Shown: positions 1 to 10,336 of the stretch, in pieces
Numbering within the stretch: position 1 is the first letter of the stretch
How the letters are laid out: every line of letters begins with the position of its first letter
NCBI GenBank assembly: GCA_011503125.2
Contig: WWBZ02000012.1
Coordinates: 434,001-498,000 of the forward strand
Length of the DNA stretch: 64,000 bases
Direction: 5' to 3'
Source of the DNA: Botryosphaeria dothidea
Lineage: Eukaryota; Ascomycota; Dothideomycetes; Botryosphaeriales; Botryosphaeriaceae
Program-made: the position numbers and the translations under genes
The notes under the pieces: model-generated
Told to the model about the DNA's origin: nothing
The model's input: the letters and a program-made list of their open reading frames with translations, nothing else
Database searches by the model: none

Positions 1-2426
1 TCATTGGCTCGTCGGTTTCCGAGTTCACAGGAAGACCTGAGCAGGACATTGCAAACATCTTTGCAAAAGATTACATGCTTGAGGCAGGGTCATCAATCTT
101 CATGTCTCTCGGCACTACCATCCACCAGTTGGCCTGCGTGAGCGCGGGCGAAGTCGAAGTGAAGAGATTCTACAGGAAACCCGCAGCGGAGATCCTCTCT
201 GCTGATAGAACAAAGCCGCCTTTCCCATACGAACCCTTGATCAAGACAGCACTCGATAGTGAATACGAACAACATGAGTTCACGTTGAGGAATCCCCGCG
301 ACGAGTACAACTGGAACTTCATTGACAGCTATTTGGCTGGCTATGAACAAGACTTTTCAGATACTCTCAGATTTTGGCGAGCTCGTTTTGTGCTCATTCC
401 CGTGGACATACCACCAAATCCGCGCCGGCACTTGTCCATGCTTGCAGAAGATTCCGATGAAGAGATTCGCTTGGAAGGCATCCGGAAGCTCACACAAATT
501 TGGCAAAAATGGCGTTATGTACCACCCGAGGAGAGGCAGTACCAATCAGCAGCACAGATGCATAAAGATGCTAATCCTTTGGCCATTGAATATCAGACAA
601 GAGATCCGTCTGCGGTTGTTGCTGCAGGGCCAGATGGAACAATTCTAGCAGAAAATACAACAGACGCTTTTTCAACAGCGCTGTTTGCCGGAAACGAGTC
701 TTACAGCCGCTCTAACTACGATGTTTCTAAGCTCGCGGTGGATCTTCAGGGAGAAAAGAGTATCCCTATGACGGACAGGAGATGGCACTTCAAGCTCCAT
801 TTGAGCTGTTTCCTTGGCTTTGATCTAACAACGTGGCTTCTGCAAAACTTCCGGGACATCAATACCAGAGAGGAGGCAGTCGAGCTCGGCAATGAGCTGA
901 TGAGTAAAGGGCTGTTCCATCACGTCACCAGAAAACATCCCTTCCGTGACGGTAATTTCTTCTACCAAGTCTCTTCAGAATATCGCGCTCCTCGATCAGA
1001 GACAAAGAGCTGGCTTGCAGGCCTCAGCACTCGTCGCTCTGACAAGTCTTCCGTGCCTTCAACTCCTTCGACGGAAGCAAGACCCATGTCCATCACTTCT
1101 TCTATCTCGACCAGTCGGTCCAGGCCTGCCACTGCAACTTCATCCTCCGAGAACTCAGGAGACAAGACTCCTACGCGGATCGGAAGTCCGCGGAAACAAG
1201 CAACTCTCAGCAACGTCATGCGAATAGATGTTGACCCTCGCAAAAGGTCTTACAGGCCTGAGGTCGTCAATCTACATTACGATCGCCTCCACAACCCGGA
1301 TAACTGCTATCACATTAGAATAGATTGGATGAATGTCACGGCAAAGCTGATTGAAGATGCCATCAACACGTGGGCAACAAGCGTAGAGAAGTACGGCTTG
1401 CGGCTCGTAGAGCTACCAATCGCGGAGGCTGCTACCATAGGCGAATCACACCCATTTCGCGCGCCATACATGATCCGGCTGGCGTGTCCGCCACCGAAGG
1501 GGCAGCTACAGTACTTCGACTCGACTTCCTTCGGGCCGCAGCGGCAGAGCGACCGATTCATCTACCACAAGGCGATCCTGCGTAAGCTGGGCTTCGTGCT
1601 CGACATGGAGGCCGCGTCGTGCTTCCCGTCAGACGTCGACGTCACCTACTCATGGGGCAAGCCCGACTACCAGCACACACAGTTCATCCACAAGAGCGGC
1701 GTGCTTCTCACGCAGATCACGGACGAAGGCGACTTCCTCCTGCTCGCCAACCGCCTGTGCAACAACCGCGGCGCCTTCGGCATCGGCCTGGCCCGCGACG
1801 GCAGCAGCAAGTTCTCCGCCGAGAAGCAGCAGGCCGACGCGCACCTCTTCCACGAGCAGCGCCGCGAGCCCACGCCCATCTTCGCCCTGCAGAACCCCAT
1901 GCAGAACGTGCGCTCCCCCTTCGCCTCGCCCCTCGTGCGCCCGGTCCCCGACGCCGCCATCAACGCGGCTATTTTGCTCAACACGCGCATCGGCGTCGAC
2001 AAAGGGTTCAAGACGGCCGAGCAAATCAAGGACGAGATGGAGGCGCTGTGCTTCGACGAGCGCGCTCTCAGGGCTTTCTACACCGAACACACGGCCGAGC
2101 TGCACAAGAGCAGGAACACGGGCGCGTCGCCCAGCCCGCGTATCGCCGCGACGAGCAGCCCGCGCTTGACGCCCGTCCTGGACTCAAGCATCCCGACGTT
2201 GGGACTGCCGCCGGGGAATGCTGCGAGGGAGGCCAGTCCGGCGCCGCACCTGGGGAATGCGCTGATTCCGCATCCGTTGCAGGCGCAGGTGAGCGGCTCT
2301 GCGGATGGAGGGGGAGGGGGAACCGGTGGAGTGGTGCCGTCGCATTCGCGGACGCCGACAAGGTCGTCGGAGAGCAGTGAGGCTAGTAGCGGGCGGAGCG
2401 GCGGTGGAGGCTCATCTACGGGCTGA
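1..2426 (+). CDS. IML1: Iml1 (DEPDC5 orthologue), SEACIT/GATOR1 subunit, 3' part
   Basis: The reading frame is open from base 3 with no start in the window, so the 5' part of the gene lies outside. The first visible ATG (75) is internal. The protein shows the Iml1-type stretch EFTGRPEQDIANIFAKDYM at the left edge and a DEP domain at about nt 765-970 (RRWHFKLHLSCFLGFDLTTW). A serine-rich linker follows, then the conserved Iml1 C-terminal block beginning WMNVTAKLIEDAINTWATS. The last 100 or so residues are Ser/Gly/Pro-rich and probably disordered. Known role: GTPase-activating subunit of the vacuolar SEACIT (GATOR1) complex, acting on Gtr1/RagA to switch off TORC1 when amino acids are scarce. 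The gene lies upstream of, and in the same direction as, an LST4 homologue. No intron is visible in this part. Family assignment is firm; the N-terminus cannot be judged. Confidence 0.9.
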   Translation, partial: IGSSVSEFTGRPEQDIANIFAKDYMLEAGSSIFMSLGTTIHQLACVSAGEVEVKRFYRKPAAEILSADRTKPPFPYEPLIKTALDSEYEQHEFTLRNPRDEYNWNFIDSYLAGYEQDFSDTLRFWRARFVLIPVDIPPNPRRHLSMLAEDSDEEIRLEGIRKLTQIWQKWRYVPPEERQYQSAAQMHKDANPLAIEYQTRDPSAVVAAGPDGTILAENTTDAFSTALFAGNESYSRSNYDVSKLAVDLQGEKSIPMTDRRWHFKLHLSCFLGFDLTTWLLQNFRDINTREEAVELGNELMSKGLFHHVTRKHPFRDGNFFYQVSSEYRAPRSETKSWLAGLSTRRSDKSSVPSTPSTEARPMSITSSISTSRSRPATATSSSENSGDKTPTRIGSPRKQATLSNVMRIDVDPRKRSYRPEVVNLHYDRLHNPDNCYHIRIDWMNVTAKLIEDAINTWATSVEKYGLRLVELPIAEAATIGESHPFRAPYMIRLACPPPKGQLQYFDSTSFGPQRQSDRFIYHKAILRKLGFVLDMEAASCFPSDVDVTYSWGKPDYQHTQFIHKSGVLLTQITDEGDFLLLANRLCNNRGAFGIGLARDGSSKFSAEKQQADAHLFHEQRREPTPIFALQNPMQNVRSPFASPLVRPVPDAAINAAILLNTRIGVDKGFKTAEQIKDEMEALCFDERALRAFYTEHTAELHKSRNTGASPSPRIAATSSPRLTPVLDSSIPTLGLPPGNAAREASPAPHLGNALIPHPLQAQVSGSADGGGGGTGGVVPSHSRTPTRSSESSEASSGRSGGGGSSTG

Positions 2427-5400
2427 TCCTTCTTTCTTGCTTCGCCTTCCTTCCCGGGAGCCGGTGGAAGCAGATATGTTTGTTAAGATATTGGATAGGA
2501 TTGGAGTGGAGGAGAATTGAGAAAACAATAAAGCTTATTTGACGAAGAGGTTTGGCGGGGAAGGATTGCAGAAGAACCTTAGTAGTTTACTCTGTTTTCT
2601 CCTAGTTGAATTTTTTTTTTCTAAACTTGTCTACTGCTACTGCAAGTCATGGTGCGAGACGGCTACGTATGCCCGATCGAAGATGAGGCGCAGAAATATT
2701 GAATGCGGCGCAACTGATTGTTTGGTTGCTTTCTTACGTATGGGACGAGTCTTGAGGTTGAACCTACCCACCCCCGTTTGCGATCCTTCCTTCGTTCGGG
2801 CCGTTGGCGCGGACGGTTGAGCTACTACCTAGCTGGTGGCTAGCTGGCCGGATCGAAACGGCGCGTCTTTTTTTTTTTGAAAAAAAAAACTCGCGCATCG
2901 GCTAGGGGGGAAAGTAGCCGAGAGGCCGAGAAACCGTACATCAGCGGTCAACTGTGATGGTGTTGTTGTTCATGCATGCGAGGCGAACCGGCAACCTCTC
3001 GGACGAAAGAGGCATCGATTGACGGAGAGCGCGAAGTGAATGGTCACAATTTGGGGGTCTCGCTAGATACATTCGTTTGCCACCTGGGGATGCGAGTACG
3101 CGTGTGATAATGATTGGTAAGTGCCCGCCGTTTGTTGCCGATGGGGGCTGGCGACACCATGCTATCATTAGCGGGATGTCGGCGGACTGAGTTGAGAGGA
3201 CCCGAGGACCGGAGAAGCCCAGATCTTGCGTACAGCATCAGATCTCGGCAGCCTCGTTTGCATGAGTCGGGGACTTGCGGGATGCGCCGCTTGGGTGGGC
3301 AAAAAAGCAAGCGCGCACATGAGTTCCGCGGGGCAACAAGTGGGAGCAAGCGAATGGCGCGGGGCGTTTCCGGGGGAGTGCTTGTCCGTGTCCGTCGGCT
3401 TTTGGCGGGGAATGCCTTTTCCCGGCAACAGACAGACGACAGCAAAAAGGCAACCGTTTTTCCCATCGGTCTGTCTTTCAGGCAAGCAACTACTGAACTT
3501 TTAGGCGAGCAGCACGAGGGCGGGCTGCCTACGTCACAGGGCGATAAGCCGTCATGCGATGAAGTGGTGTTGGGAAATAGAGCTGAATGCTTATCTGACC
3601 TCCGGGCTTCCCTCAAATTTCGCTGATGACTCGATGGGATTACGATAGATGCGTCTTTGCTTTTTCCCGCTAGCCCGGACCCTGAGTAACAGTAAAAACG
3701 TTGGCCCAAGGGCTGCGATGTTCCCTGTCGAGCCTCACCCTCGAAGCCGACCGGGAAACGGGGAATGCGCCCCACGTCTGCGCTTTCGTCGCAGGTAGCC
3801 AACCATCACGTTCGGATTCTTCGCAGCCCAGGCAGAAGTACATCACGCGTGCATCGCGCTGCTTGTTTTTTTCTCCGCCGACGCTTCCTCTGGCGGAGGA
3901 ACGATGAATGAATGACTCTTCCCGTGCGCCGGTGCTCCGCTTCCCGAGGAATGAGAGCAGCGAAAAGACATGTGCTGCCTGCTTGCTCACCTGTAGCCCC
4001 CGAGCGACGTTGCGGGTTGTTACTCGTTCTGGCGGCTGAGCACGCAGTGGCAGCGAGGACAGGCGGCCATCACATGAGCGCCGCCTGGAACTTGGTTTCT
4101 GCTGACTGGACAATGTCGTACCTGTGGGACGGACGGGCGAAGAGTCATCAGACAAGCGAGGATACAACCTGGGACGGGAGAGATAACGATGGGAGCGAAG
4201 TAAGGCGCGAGGACATGGATCTGGGGTTGTGGTTGGCTTCTTTGCGCTGTGGCACAGCGGCTGGGCGTTATTGTTCGAGGACGTATCCGCTGGCAGATTC
4301 GGTCATCAACAACAGCATCATCATCATCGTCACCCGGATGATGCGTGATAGCGCCAGCAGCGTCCCAATCACCGGCGGTTGACGTCGTCGTCGAGGCTCG
4401 GGCCGGCCAGTGAGCTATCGAGCATCGCGCGCGTCCCGAGGCACGGGATAAGTTACCGCACCTCATACCGAGCTGAGGCAGTTGGTGAAGGATAGTTGGC
4501 GGCGACTCACACACAAGCTCAGCCGCGGGCGGCTCGCCGGGTTGCAGGTGTGGTGTAGCACGGCACACATGCTGCAAGCCGGCCGCAGCGTGGCTGACTG
4601 CCGCTGGGCTCATGCAACGCGTCCTATTTTCGGGAGAATTGGGCGAGTGTGTACTGACTGGGTCTGCTCCGGGCCTGATGTGCTTACAGCATCATCATGG
4701 TGCAACGGTCAGCCCTGCCGCCTCCGGAGTGTGGCTATATGTCTGCCGCCAGCCCCGGGAAATGACCATCTCTCCTTCCGTGACGTATGTGCCACAAGAG
4801 AAAGAAAGGGCGGGAAGGAATCCAAGAGCTGCCATCCATCCCTACGCGTACCCGCTCCGCCGTCGACCGCATTCCGCCGCCGACACCACGCCTATTGGCA
4901 CACGCGCCGGCCCAACACGCTCGGGGCCCCTAACGTTCGTTGCTCCTCGCTGCACCCCTTCAGAGCAGGCCGGCCGCTTCAGGCTAAAACAGGCGGCGGG
5001 AAGCTTTCTGGAAGGTGTCTGTGGAAGGAAATGAGCACTGGGGGATCGCCGCACCTCGACATCATCGCAGAGCGGCCCTCGCAGACGACGAGCGCGAGAG
5101 CAGCTAGCGCGCGCGACAGGCAAGATTGCGCGGGTGCGGGCTAGGGCAGGCTTCCCCGTTGGCATCGTCGTTTGTGGCTGCTCTAGGTTGTCGGGTAGGC
5201 TGGCCGTGGTCGAGCTTGGAGCACACACCGCCTCTTTTGCAGGGAATTCCGCGCCGGCTGCAGGGAATTGCACGCCAGACACGCCCGCCCACCACGCGAG
5301 CAAAAGCATCCATTGCGTCTGCTGCTGCTGCCTCACTCCTCCCCCGGAGCCCCAGATATACGAGCGCCCCCCGGAGCCCGCGCGTGCGCCGCACCTCCTC

Positions 5401-5699
5401 ACCTCACCGCACGCCCTCGCCTCACCTTCACGCTCTCTCAATTTCCACCGCCGCCCTCACCACCGCCCGCCACCGTCTCCCACCGCCCGCTCCCGCGCCG
5501 TACCGCCCTGGCCACCTGCTCCAAGCCCTCACCACACAGCGCCCTCTAGCCCCTCGCTGCTTGTGCGAGCTCCGCCCCGAGTCGTGGCCATGAGCCAGCG
5601 AGAGCGGTCTGCCCCAGACGTCCGAGTACAGGCCGCAGGCTAGCAATTGATAATCCGATCACTGCCCAAATTCCATGGAGACGCCGCCCATCCACGACC
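2427..5699. other. Long intergenic region between IML1 and LST4
   Basis: About 3.3 kb with no reading frame that resembles a known protein. Open frames here are short, overlap on both strands and show no domain. The right end (about 5.2-5.7 kb) is C-rich and probably holds the LST4 promoter and 5' leader. A poly-T/poly-A palindrome lies at 2861-2896. Confidence 0.6.
2861..2896. repeat. 36-nt imperfect palindrome with poly-T/poly-A arms
   Basis: GCGCG, two bases, eleven T, one G, ten A, two bases, CGCGC. The arms pair except for two positions, so the sequence could form a long hairpin. It lies about 430 bp after the IML1 stop. Confidence 0.7.
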
Positions 5700-8600
5700 A
5701 TGCTCGGCCAGCTGCTCCACTCGTTCAACCCCTCCCGCCGCGGCACCCTGCGCCAGTCCAGCAATCTCATTGAGTCCGTCACCGAAGACTCCCACACCCG
5801 CAACCTCCTCTTCCCCGACGCCAGCGCCCTGTACCAAAACGACTCCCAGCACGCCTTCTCCCAGCTTTCCTCCAGCAGCAGCCCCGCCGGCAGCGCCTCG
5901 TACGATGGCACCCAGGCCGGCATTGACCTCGACCAACATCGGGACTTCCGGATCATAATTGCTCAGGATGAGGCCGGCGCCACCCCGCGCACCGTCCTCT
6001 TCGATTCGAAGCCTGGCAGTGGAAACGCCGACTCGCCGTCGGCCACGTCTGAGCGGAGGGCAAGCCGCATCTTCGGCCCTGGAGGCCCCGCACCATCAGC
6101 CCAGGCACCGGGCTCTTCAAACACCTTCACACCGGGCCATGGCAGGAGGTCTTCGCTCGCCCCGCAGGGCTCTGTGCCCCAGTCGCCGACCGTCAGCGCT
6201 TTCCAGCGCGCCCGCACCAGGGGAGCCTCCATCTCGAATATGCAGACGTTTGAGGAGAGCGCCCAGAATGTCCGGTCAAGAGAGTCGGAAGAGCTGGTGA
6301 AGACTTGCTTGGATTGCATGTTTGGGTCTATACCAATGGCGTATCGCGGAACGAGCAACAAGCTGCACATCATTCCGATGGAACCACGAACATCCGAGAG
6401 GAGTGTTACGAGCCCGCCTTTGCACGAGGGCTTCAGCTCATTGGGAAGATCGGAAGGGCGGACGAAAAGCAGGCTAGCTACGTCTTACACACCGTCGAAT
6501 TACCCGCCAGAACCTTCGCAACCCAGTGCCGGGATGTCAGAAGGCTCGCACAAGGAAGTCCGGCGGCGGACTATTCTCATAACCAGGTTATTCTCGATAT
6601 CTCCGCCAGACGAAGTTGAGATGCCGGATACGCCCAGTTCTAATGCCACAACGCCTACTCCCGGGAGCTCAATTGGAAAAAGCACCAGTTTCCCATTCCC
6701 GCCCGTGAATTCGACTGGCGGGCCTCACTATTCGAGGAAGACCTCGAGGCAGTGCAGGACGCCGATGTACGCCATCGGAATTATACTACACCTGCCTGTT
6801 TCTCCTCCGCCTCCGCGCTCCGGGACCGCGCCGCAGAGAGCAGGCTCAAAATCTCAGGGTGGCCAGGATTCCCTTGGTTCATCGTTTGACTCAGACCGAC
6901 GCGCAGGCTGGGCATTTGTGGACGCCACTTTTGGAGTAGATTCCTTGCTCTCAATTTCAGCCAACAGCGACGTTGATGACCGTGTTGATGTCATCGGACA
7001 GCACTGGGATGTAATCGTCCGGACATTGACAAGCCTCCAGTTTATTGTCCAGGATAAGGTCATGAATCTGTTCAAAGCAGCCGAGCAGGTGGCTCCGCCA
7101 CCCCAGCCTCCGAGCCGCACTCATGGATCTCGGAATTCACATCGTGAACCTTATATGCCTCCTCGCCGCATGTTGAAGCTCCAATCTTTGGCGCTGTTGT
7201 TTGATCCGGACATCAAGCAAGCTGTCGATTCCGCTGCTGACCGAGTTGTGCGTGGAATGAAAGTGCCTCGCGTCGTCACTGGTCAAGGGAGATGGGGCGT
7301 CTGGCGTGAGGAAGCCCGTTGGCTTGGACGCTGGGCGGGTGGAAGGGAACAGAATTTCTTCCTCTTTAATCTGCTCACAGCGTTTTTGGGAACGCACACC
7401 GAATGGCTGAACGTGCTTGGACCGAAGTCGTACAGAACAAAGCACCGGGAGCAGCTCAGAAGTATCGCTGGAGAGGACATCACAATAGCGAGTCGGACTG
7501 TTATCGTGTCTGCGGATAAGATGGCTGCGAGACGACTGATTTTCCTCTTGGCCAATTTTCTTCCCACCTCAAGCCATGCAATGCTTGACGGAGCATCACC
7601 TGTTCGTCCGAGCACATCGACATCTTTCAGAGGCTATTCCCAGTCACCGCCAAGCGCGAACGCAGGCGTTTCGAGACAGCAGTCTTTGAGACGTACAATC
7701 AACCGCAAGGGACACAAGAGCTATCCGAACATGAGCGCTCTCAACAACGCAAAGAGCAGCAATTCAGACTTATCTGAAGACAAGTCAGAAGAGAAGGAAG
7801 AGAAGCGTCCTCCATCCCGGTCTGTACCACACTCCCGGCGACCGTCGCAAGTCCACTCGATCAAATCTATCAACGCAACAGGCTTGGCCATTCCCTCAAT
7901 GGTCGAAGATCCGGCTGCTCGGAAAGGCAGCACGACCACCACTTCGACTGTAACCCCCGAGACAGCAGTCCCTGTCGCTCACTTCGCAGTTCATCGGCAC
8001 AACTCTGGATCAGTTTCGTCCAATGAAGCCCGTCCTCCCAGCAGCGGCAGCCTTGCTTCAGTCAACCTCAGGCACACTTTACACCGAACAGGGAGTGGAG
8101 CCACCAGCCCAAGCAATGATTCTTCCGCTAGCAAGTGGGGTAGTTTCATGAGTTTTTGGAGCAGCGGTGCGCGTCGGGAATCTTCAACTGATCACAGCGA
8201 CATCCTGCAGTCGACGGACGATGGTGTTGGCATTGGAAGCTACCGACGGCCGCACAATCACTCTGCGAGCAAGCTTGAGCAGATGGTGCAAGAGCTTCAA
8301 GTTGATGACTACGATCAGGAAGATTCGGAGGACTACGAGGCAGCTGCCAACAATGAGCAGAACTCAGCTTTTCCCGGCGCTCCCCACAGTGCTGCTCGAG
8401 CAATTCCCGTACGCTCAAAGCACCTTGATTCGCCTCTCAAGCTCTCTGTCAATGAGAATGATGGTGTCATTGATGTTGATATCGCCCTTCCTGGGTTCGG
8501 TTCCCCGATCCAATCGCCTCTTCTCCCTGCTCTCGGCAACTCAGTTGGAAGCCTTGAAGGCTCGACGTTTGGTCCCTCATTCTGCTCGTCAGCCGTGTCT

Positions 8601-9692
8601 CTTGAAAGCCAGCCTCCGGTCAATGTGGCCGGCTGGCTTGCTCGGTATCATCCGGATTTTGCTGTTCAAGGTGTCCAACCATACGCGGATTTGGAGAAGG
8701 ATGTGCGAAATTCTATGAGTGCAGAACCAACTCCGATCGCTGCTGTCACAACGCCTACTCTGGAGAATGGCCCGATGGAGAAGTGGGTTCATATCTGTAC
8801 GGCTCTCATTGCGGATGCGAGAACTTTCACAATCAAGAGGCTCCACCTCAAGCGTAAGGTTAGGTTGATTCCAATTCCGAGTCAACCGGCCATCACTCCC
8901 GGTCAGGGACTTACCGCGCAAACGCCTGGTCCGCACAGCCTACCGAAGAGCCAGTATGGAAATCCGTACACAAATGGATCGAGCTTGCTTCCAGCAGTGC
9001 CGATGACAGAATTGCACCTTGATGAGAAATTCGAGGAGGAGACGGTCATGGACCTAGATGAGACACTGGCCGACGCCTTGGAGAAGGGGATCGCATCCAG
9101 CGGTGTCAGCACGCCTGCCCTCACTGCCAGCACCTCCTCCATCAACCCCGCAATCTCCACCCCGAACCAACGTACTTCGACAATTCAAGACAAGAGCCAC
9201 ACTCCCCAGACGAAGTCTCGTCTTCACGAGCAAGACGAAGACGTCAGCCCCAAGAAGCAGGTTCCCGCCACATCCTCCGTCAACACCTCCACGACCGCCT
9301 CCGCCACCGCCTCGGCATCTTCTTCGCGCTCGTCCTCCCGCCGCGGCCGGGGCAACAACGTACCTCGTCCTAGTAATAACAACAACAACCACGAGTCCAG
9401 CGACGCCGCCAGCACCATCACGTCCCTCGAGGGCATGCCCCGTGGCAATCAGGAGTGCAAGTCGCTCGTGCTCGGCGCGCTCGAGCAGGTCGTCCGCAGC
9501 GTCGCCGCGGAGCGCACCGGCAACTTCATGCCCGCCAGGGCTGGCAAGGGGGAGGGTGCGTCCGGTGCGCCGTCCAAACAGGGCAACAAGCAGCGCGGGA
9601 GACAGTCTACGGTAGCGGAGAGCTTGCATAAGGAGAGTACGTTGCGGGAGGGCGTCAGGAGGTGGTTGGCGCAGGTGGAGGATGGGAATTGA
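5700..9692 (+). CDS. LST4: Lst4 / folliculin-interacting protein (FNIP) homologue
   Basis: A single open frame of 1,330 residues; the first in-frame ATG (5700) was chosen. FNIP-type segments are visible: an N-terminal strand FRIIIAQDEAG near residue 85, a mid-protein helix HWDVIVRTLTSLQFIVQDKV near 435, the block NFFLFNLLTAFLGTH near 551, and the C-terminal WVHICTALIADARTF near 1029. Long Ser/Pro/Thr-rich linkers separate them, as is usual in fungal Lst4. Known role: with Lst7 (folliculin) it forms a GAP for Gtr2 (Rag C/D) at the vacuole, promoting TORC1 activation on amino-acid refeeding. The gene sits downstream of IML1, another TORC1-branch GAP. The Ser-rich tail (from about residue 1,180) is low complexity. 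No intron is needed. I did not identify an Lst7 gene in the window. Confidence 0.82.
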   Translation: MLGQLLHSFNPSRRGTLRQSSNLIESVTEDSHTRNLLFPDASALYQNDSQHAFSQLSSSSSPAGSASYDGTQAGIDLDQHRDFRIIIAQDEAGATPRTVLFDSKPGSGNADSPSATSERRASRIFGPGGPAPSAQAPGSSNTFTPGHGRRSSLAPQGSVPQSPTVSAFQRARTRGASISNMQTFEESAQNVRSRESEELVKTCLDCMFGSIPMAYRGTSNKLHIIPMEPRTSERSVTSPPLHEGFSSLGRSEGRTKSRLATSYTPSNYPPEPSQPSAGMSEGSHKEVRRRTILITRLFSISPPDEVEMPDTPSSNATTPTPGSSIGKSTSFPFPPVNSTGGPHYSRKTSRQCRTPMYAIGIILHLPVSPPPPRSGTAPQRAGSKSQGGQDSLGSSFDSDRRAGWAFVDATFGVDSLLSISANSDVDDRVDVIGQHWDVIVRTLTSLQFIVQDKVMNLFKAAEQVAPPPQPPSRTHGSRNSHREPYMPPRRMLKLQSLALLFDPDIKQAVDSAADRVVRGMKVPRVVTGQGRWGVWREEARWLGRWAGGREQNFFLFNLLTAFLGTHTEWLNVLGPKSYRTKHREQLRSIAGEDITIASRTVIVSADKMAARRLIFLLANFLPTSSHAMLDGASPVRPSTSTSFRGYSQSPPSANAGVSRQQSLRRTINRKGHKSYPNMSALNNAKSSNSDLSEDKSEEKEEKRPPSRSVPHSRRPSQVHSIKSINATGLAIPSMVEDPAARKGSTTTTSTVTPETAVPVAHFAVHRHNSGSVSSNEARPPSSGSLASVNLRHTLHRTGSGATSPSNDSSASKWGSFMSFWSSGARRESSTDHSDILQSTDDGVGIGSYRRPHNHSASKLEQMVQELQVDDYDQEDSEDYEAAANNEQNSAFPGAPHSAARAIPVRSKHLDSPLKLSVNENDGVIDVDIALPGFGSPIQSPLLPALGNSVGSLEGSTFGPSFCSSAVSLESQPPVNVAGWLARYHPDFAVQGVQPYADLEKDVRNSMSAEPTPIAAVTTPTLENGPMEKWVHICTALIADARTFTIKRLHLKRKVRLIPIPSQPAITPGQGLTAQTPGPHSLPKSQYGNPYTNGSSLLPAVPMTELHLDEKFEEETVMDLDETLADALEKGIASSGVSTPALTASTSSINPAISTPNQRTSTIQDKSHTPQTKSRLHEQDEDVSPKKQVPATSSVNTSTTASATASASSSRSSSRRGRGNNVPRPSNNNNNHESSDAASTITSLEGMPRGNQECKSLVLGALEQVVRSVAAERTGNFMPARAGKGEGASGAPSKQGNKQRGRQSTVAESLHKESTLREGVRRWLAQVEDGN

Positions 9693-10336
9693 GATGACGG
9701 TCTTTGATCGGGCTCTTTCTTTCTTCCTTCTCTCATAGAGAGGGAGGAGGGAGGAGGAGCCTGGAAAGGCTGTCGTGTACTATTTGACGAGTTTTCTTTC
9801 TTTCCCCTTCCGTTCATCATCAACCAACCCCTTGTTCTATTCACAACCCTTGTGTTTTTATACGAATTTGGGCTTGCATTTGAAACTTTTTCATCGCTGG
9901 CTTGTTTGCTGTTGCTGCGTTCAAGCGGTTTTTTTTTTTTTTCTAGAGTTTTTCATATGGCGAATTTTTTTGGGTTTTAGGAAGCGGGCATTTACATCAT
10001 CCTCATCATCAGATTATACTGCTACATGTATGGGCTCTCGATATAGATTTTTTTTTTCTTTCTTATCGCAGGATATAGGTATGACAGCATGGATGGATGG
10101 ATGGGTGATGAGCAGATGATGGTGGGGCCTGGGGAGGCAAGTCTCTGAGGATGTCGGACGAGTTGTGAGACCGCTGAGGACCTCGAATGGATGTGTTAAC
10201 TGATTTTCGTGCTGGCTGTGTCTTGTTTATGTGGACTATGTTATCATACCGTGAGTGTAACTTCGGGGACGCGAGATGAATGCCGCCCGTTGTAGCCATT
10301 GACATGTGGTAACTCAGACTGATACGAACGAACCCT
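9693..10336. other. Convergent intergenic region (3' ends)
   Basis: 644 bp between the stops of LST4 and the sugar transporter. It is T-rich with several poly-T runs of 9-14 bases, as expected for two convergent 3' UTRs. No gene seen. Confidence 0.6.

Noticed and set aside
2539..4382. Several open frames of 90-250 codons on both strands after IML1
   Set aside because: They overlap one another, show no domain and have base-composition-driven sequences rich in Arg/Ser/Pro; they look like chance frames in GC-rich spacer.
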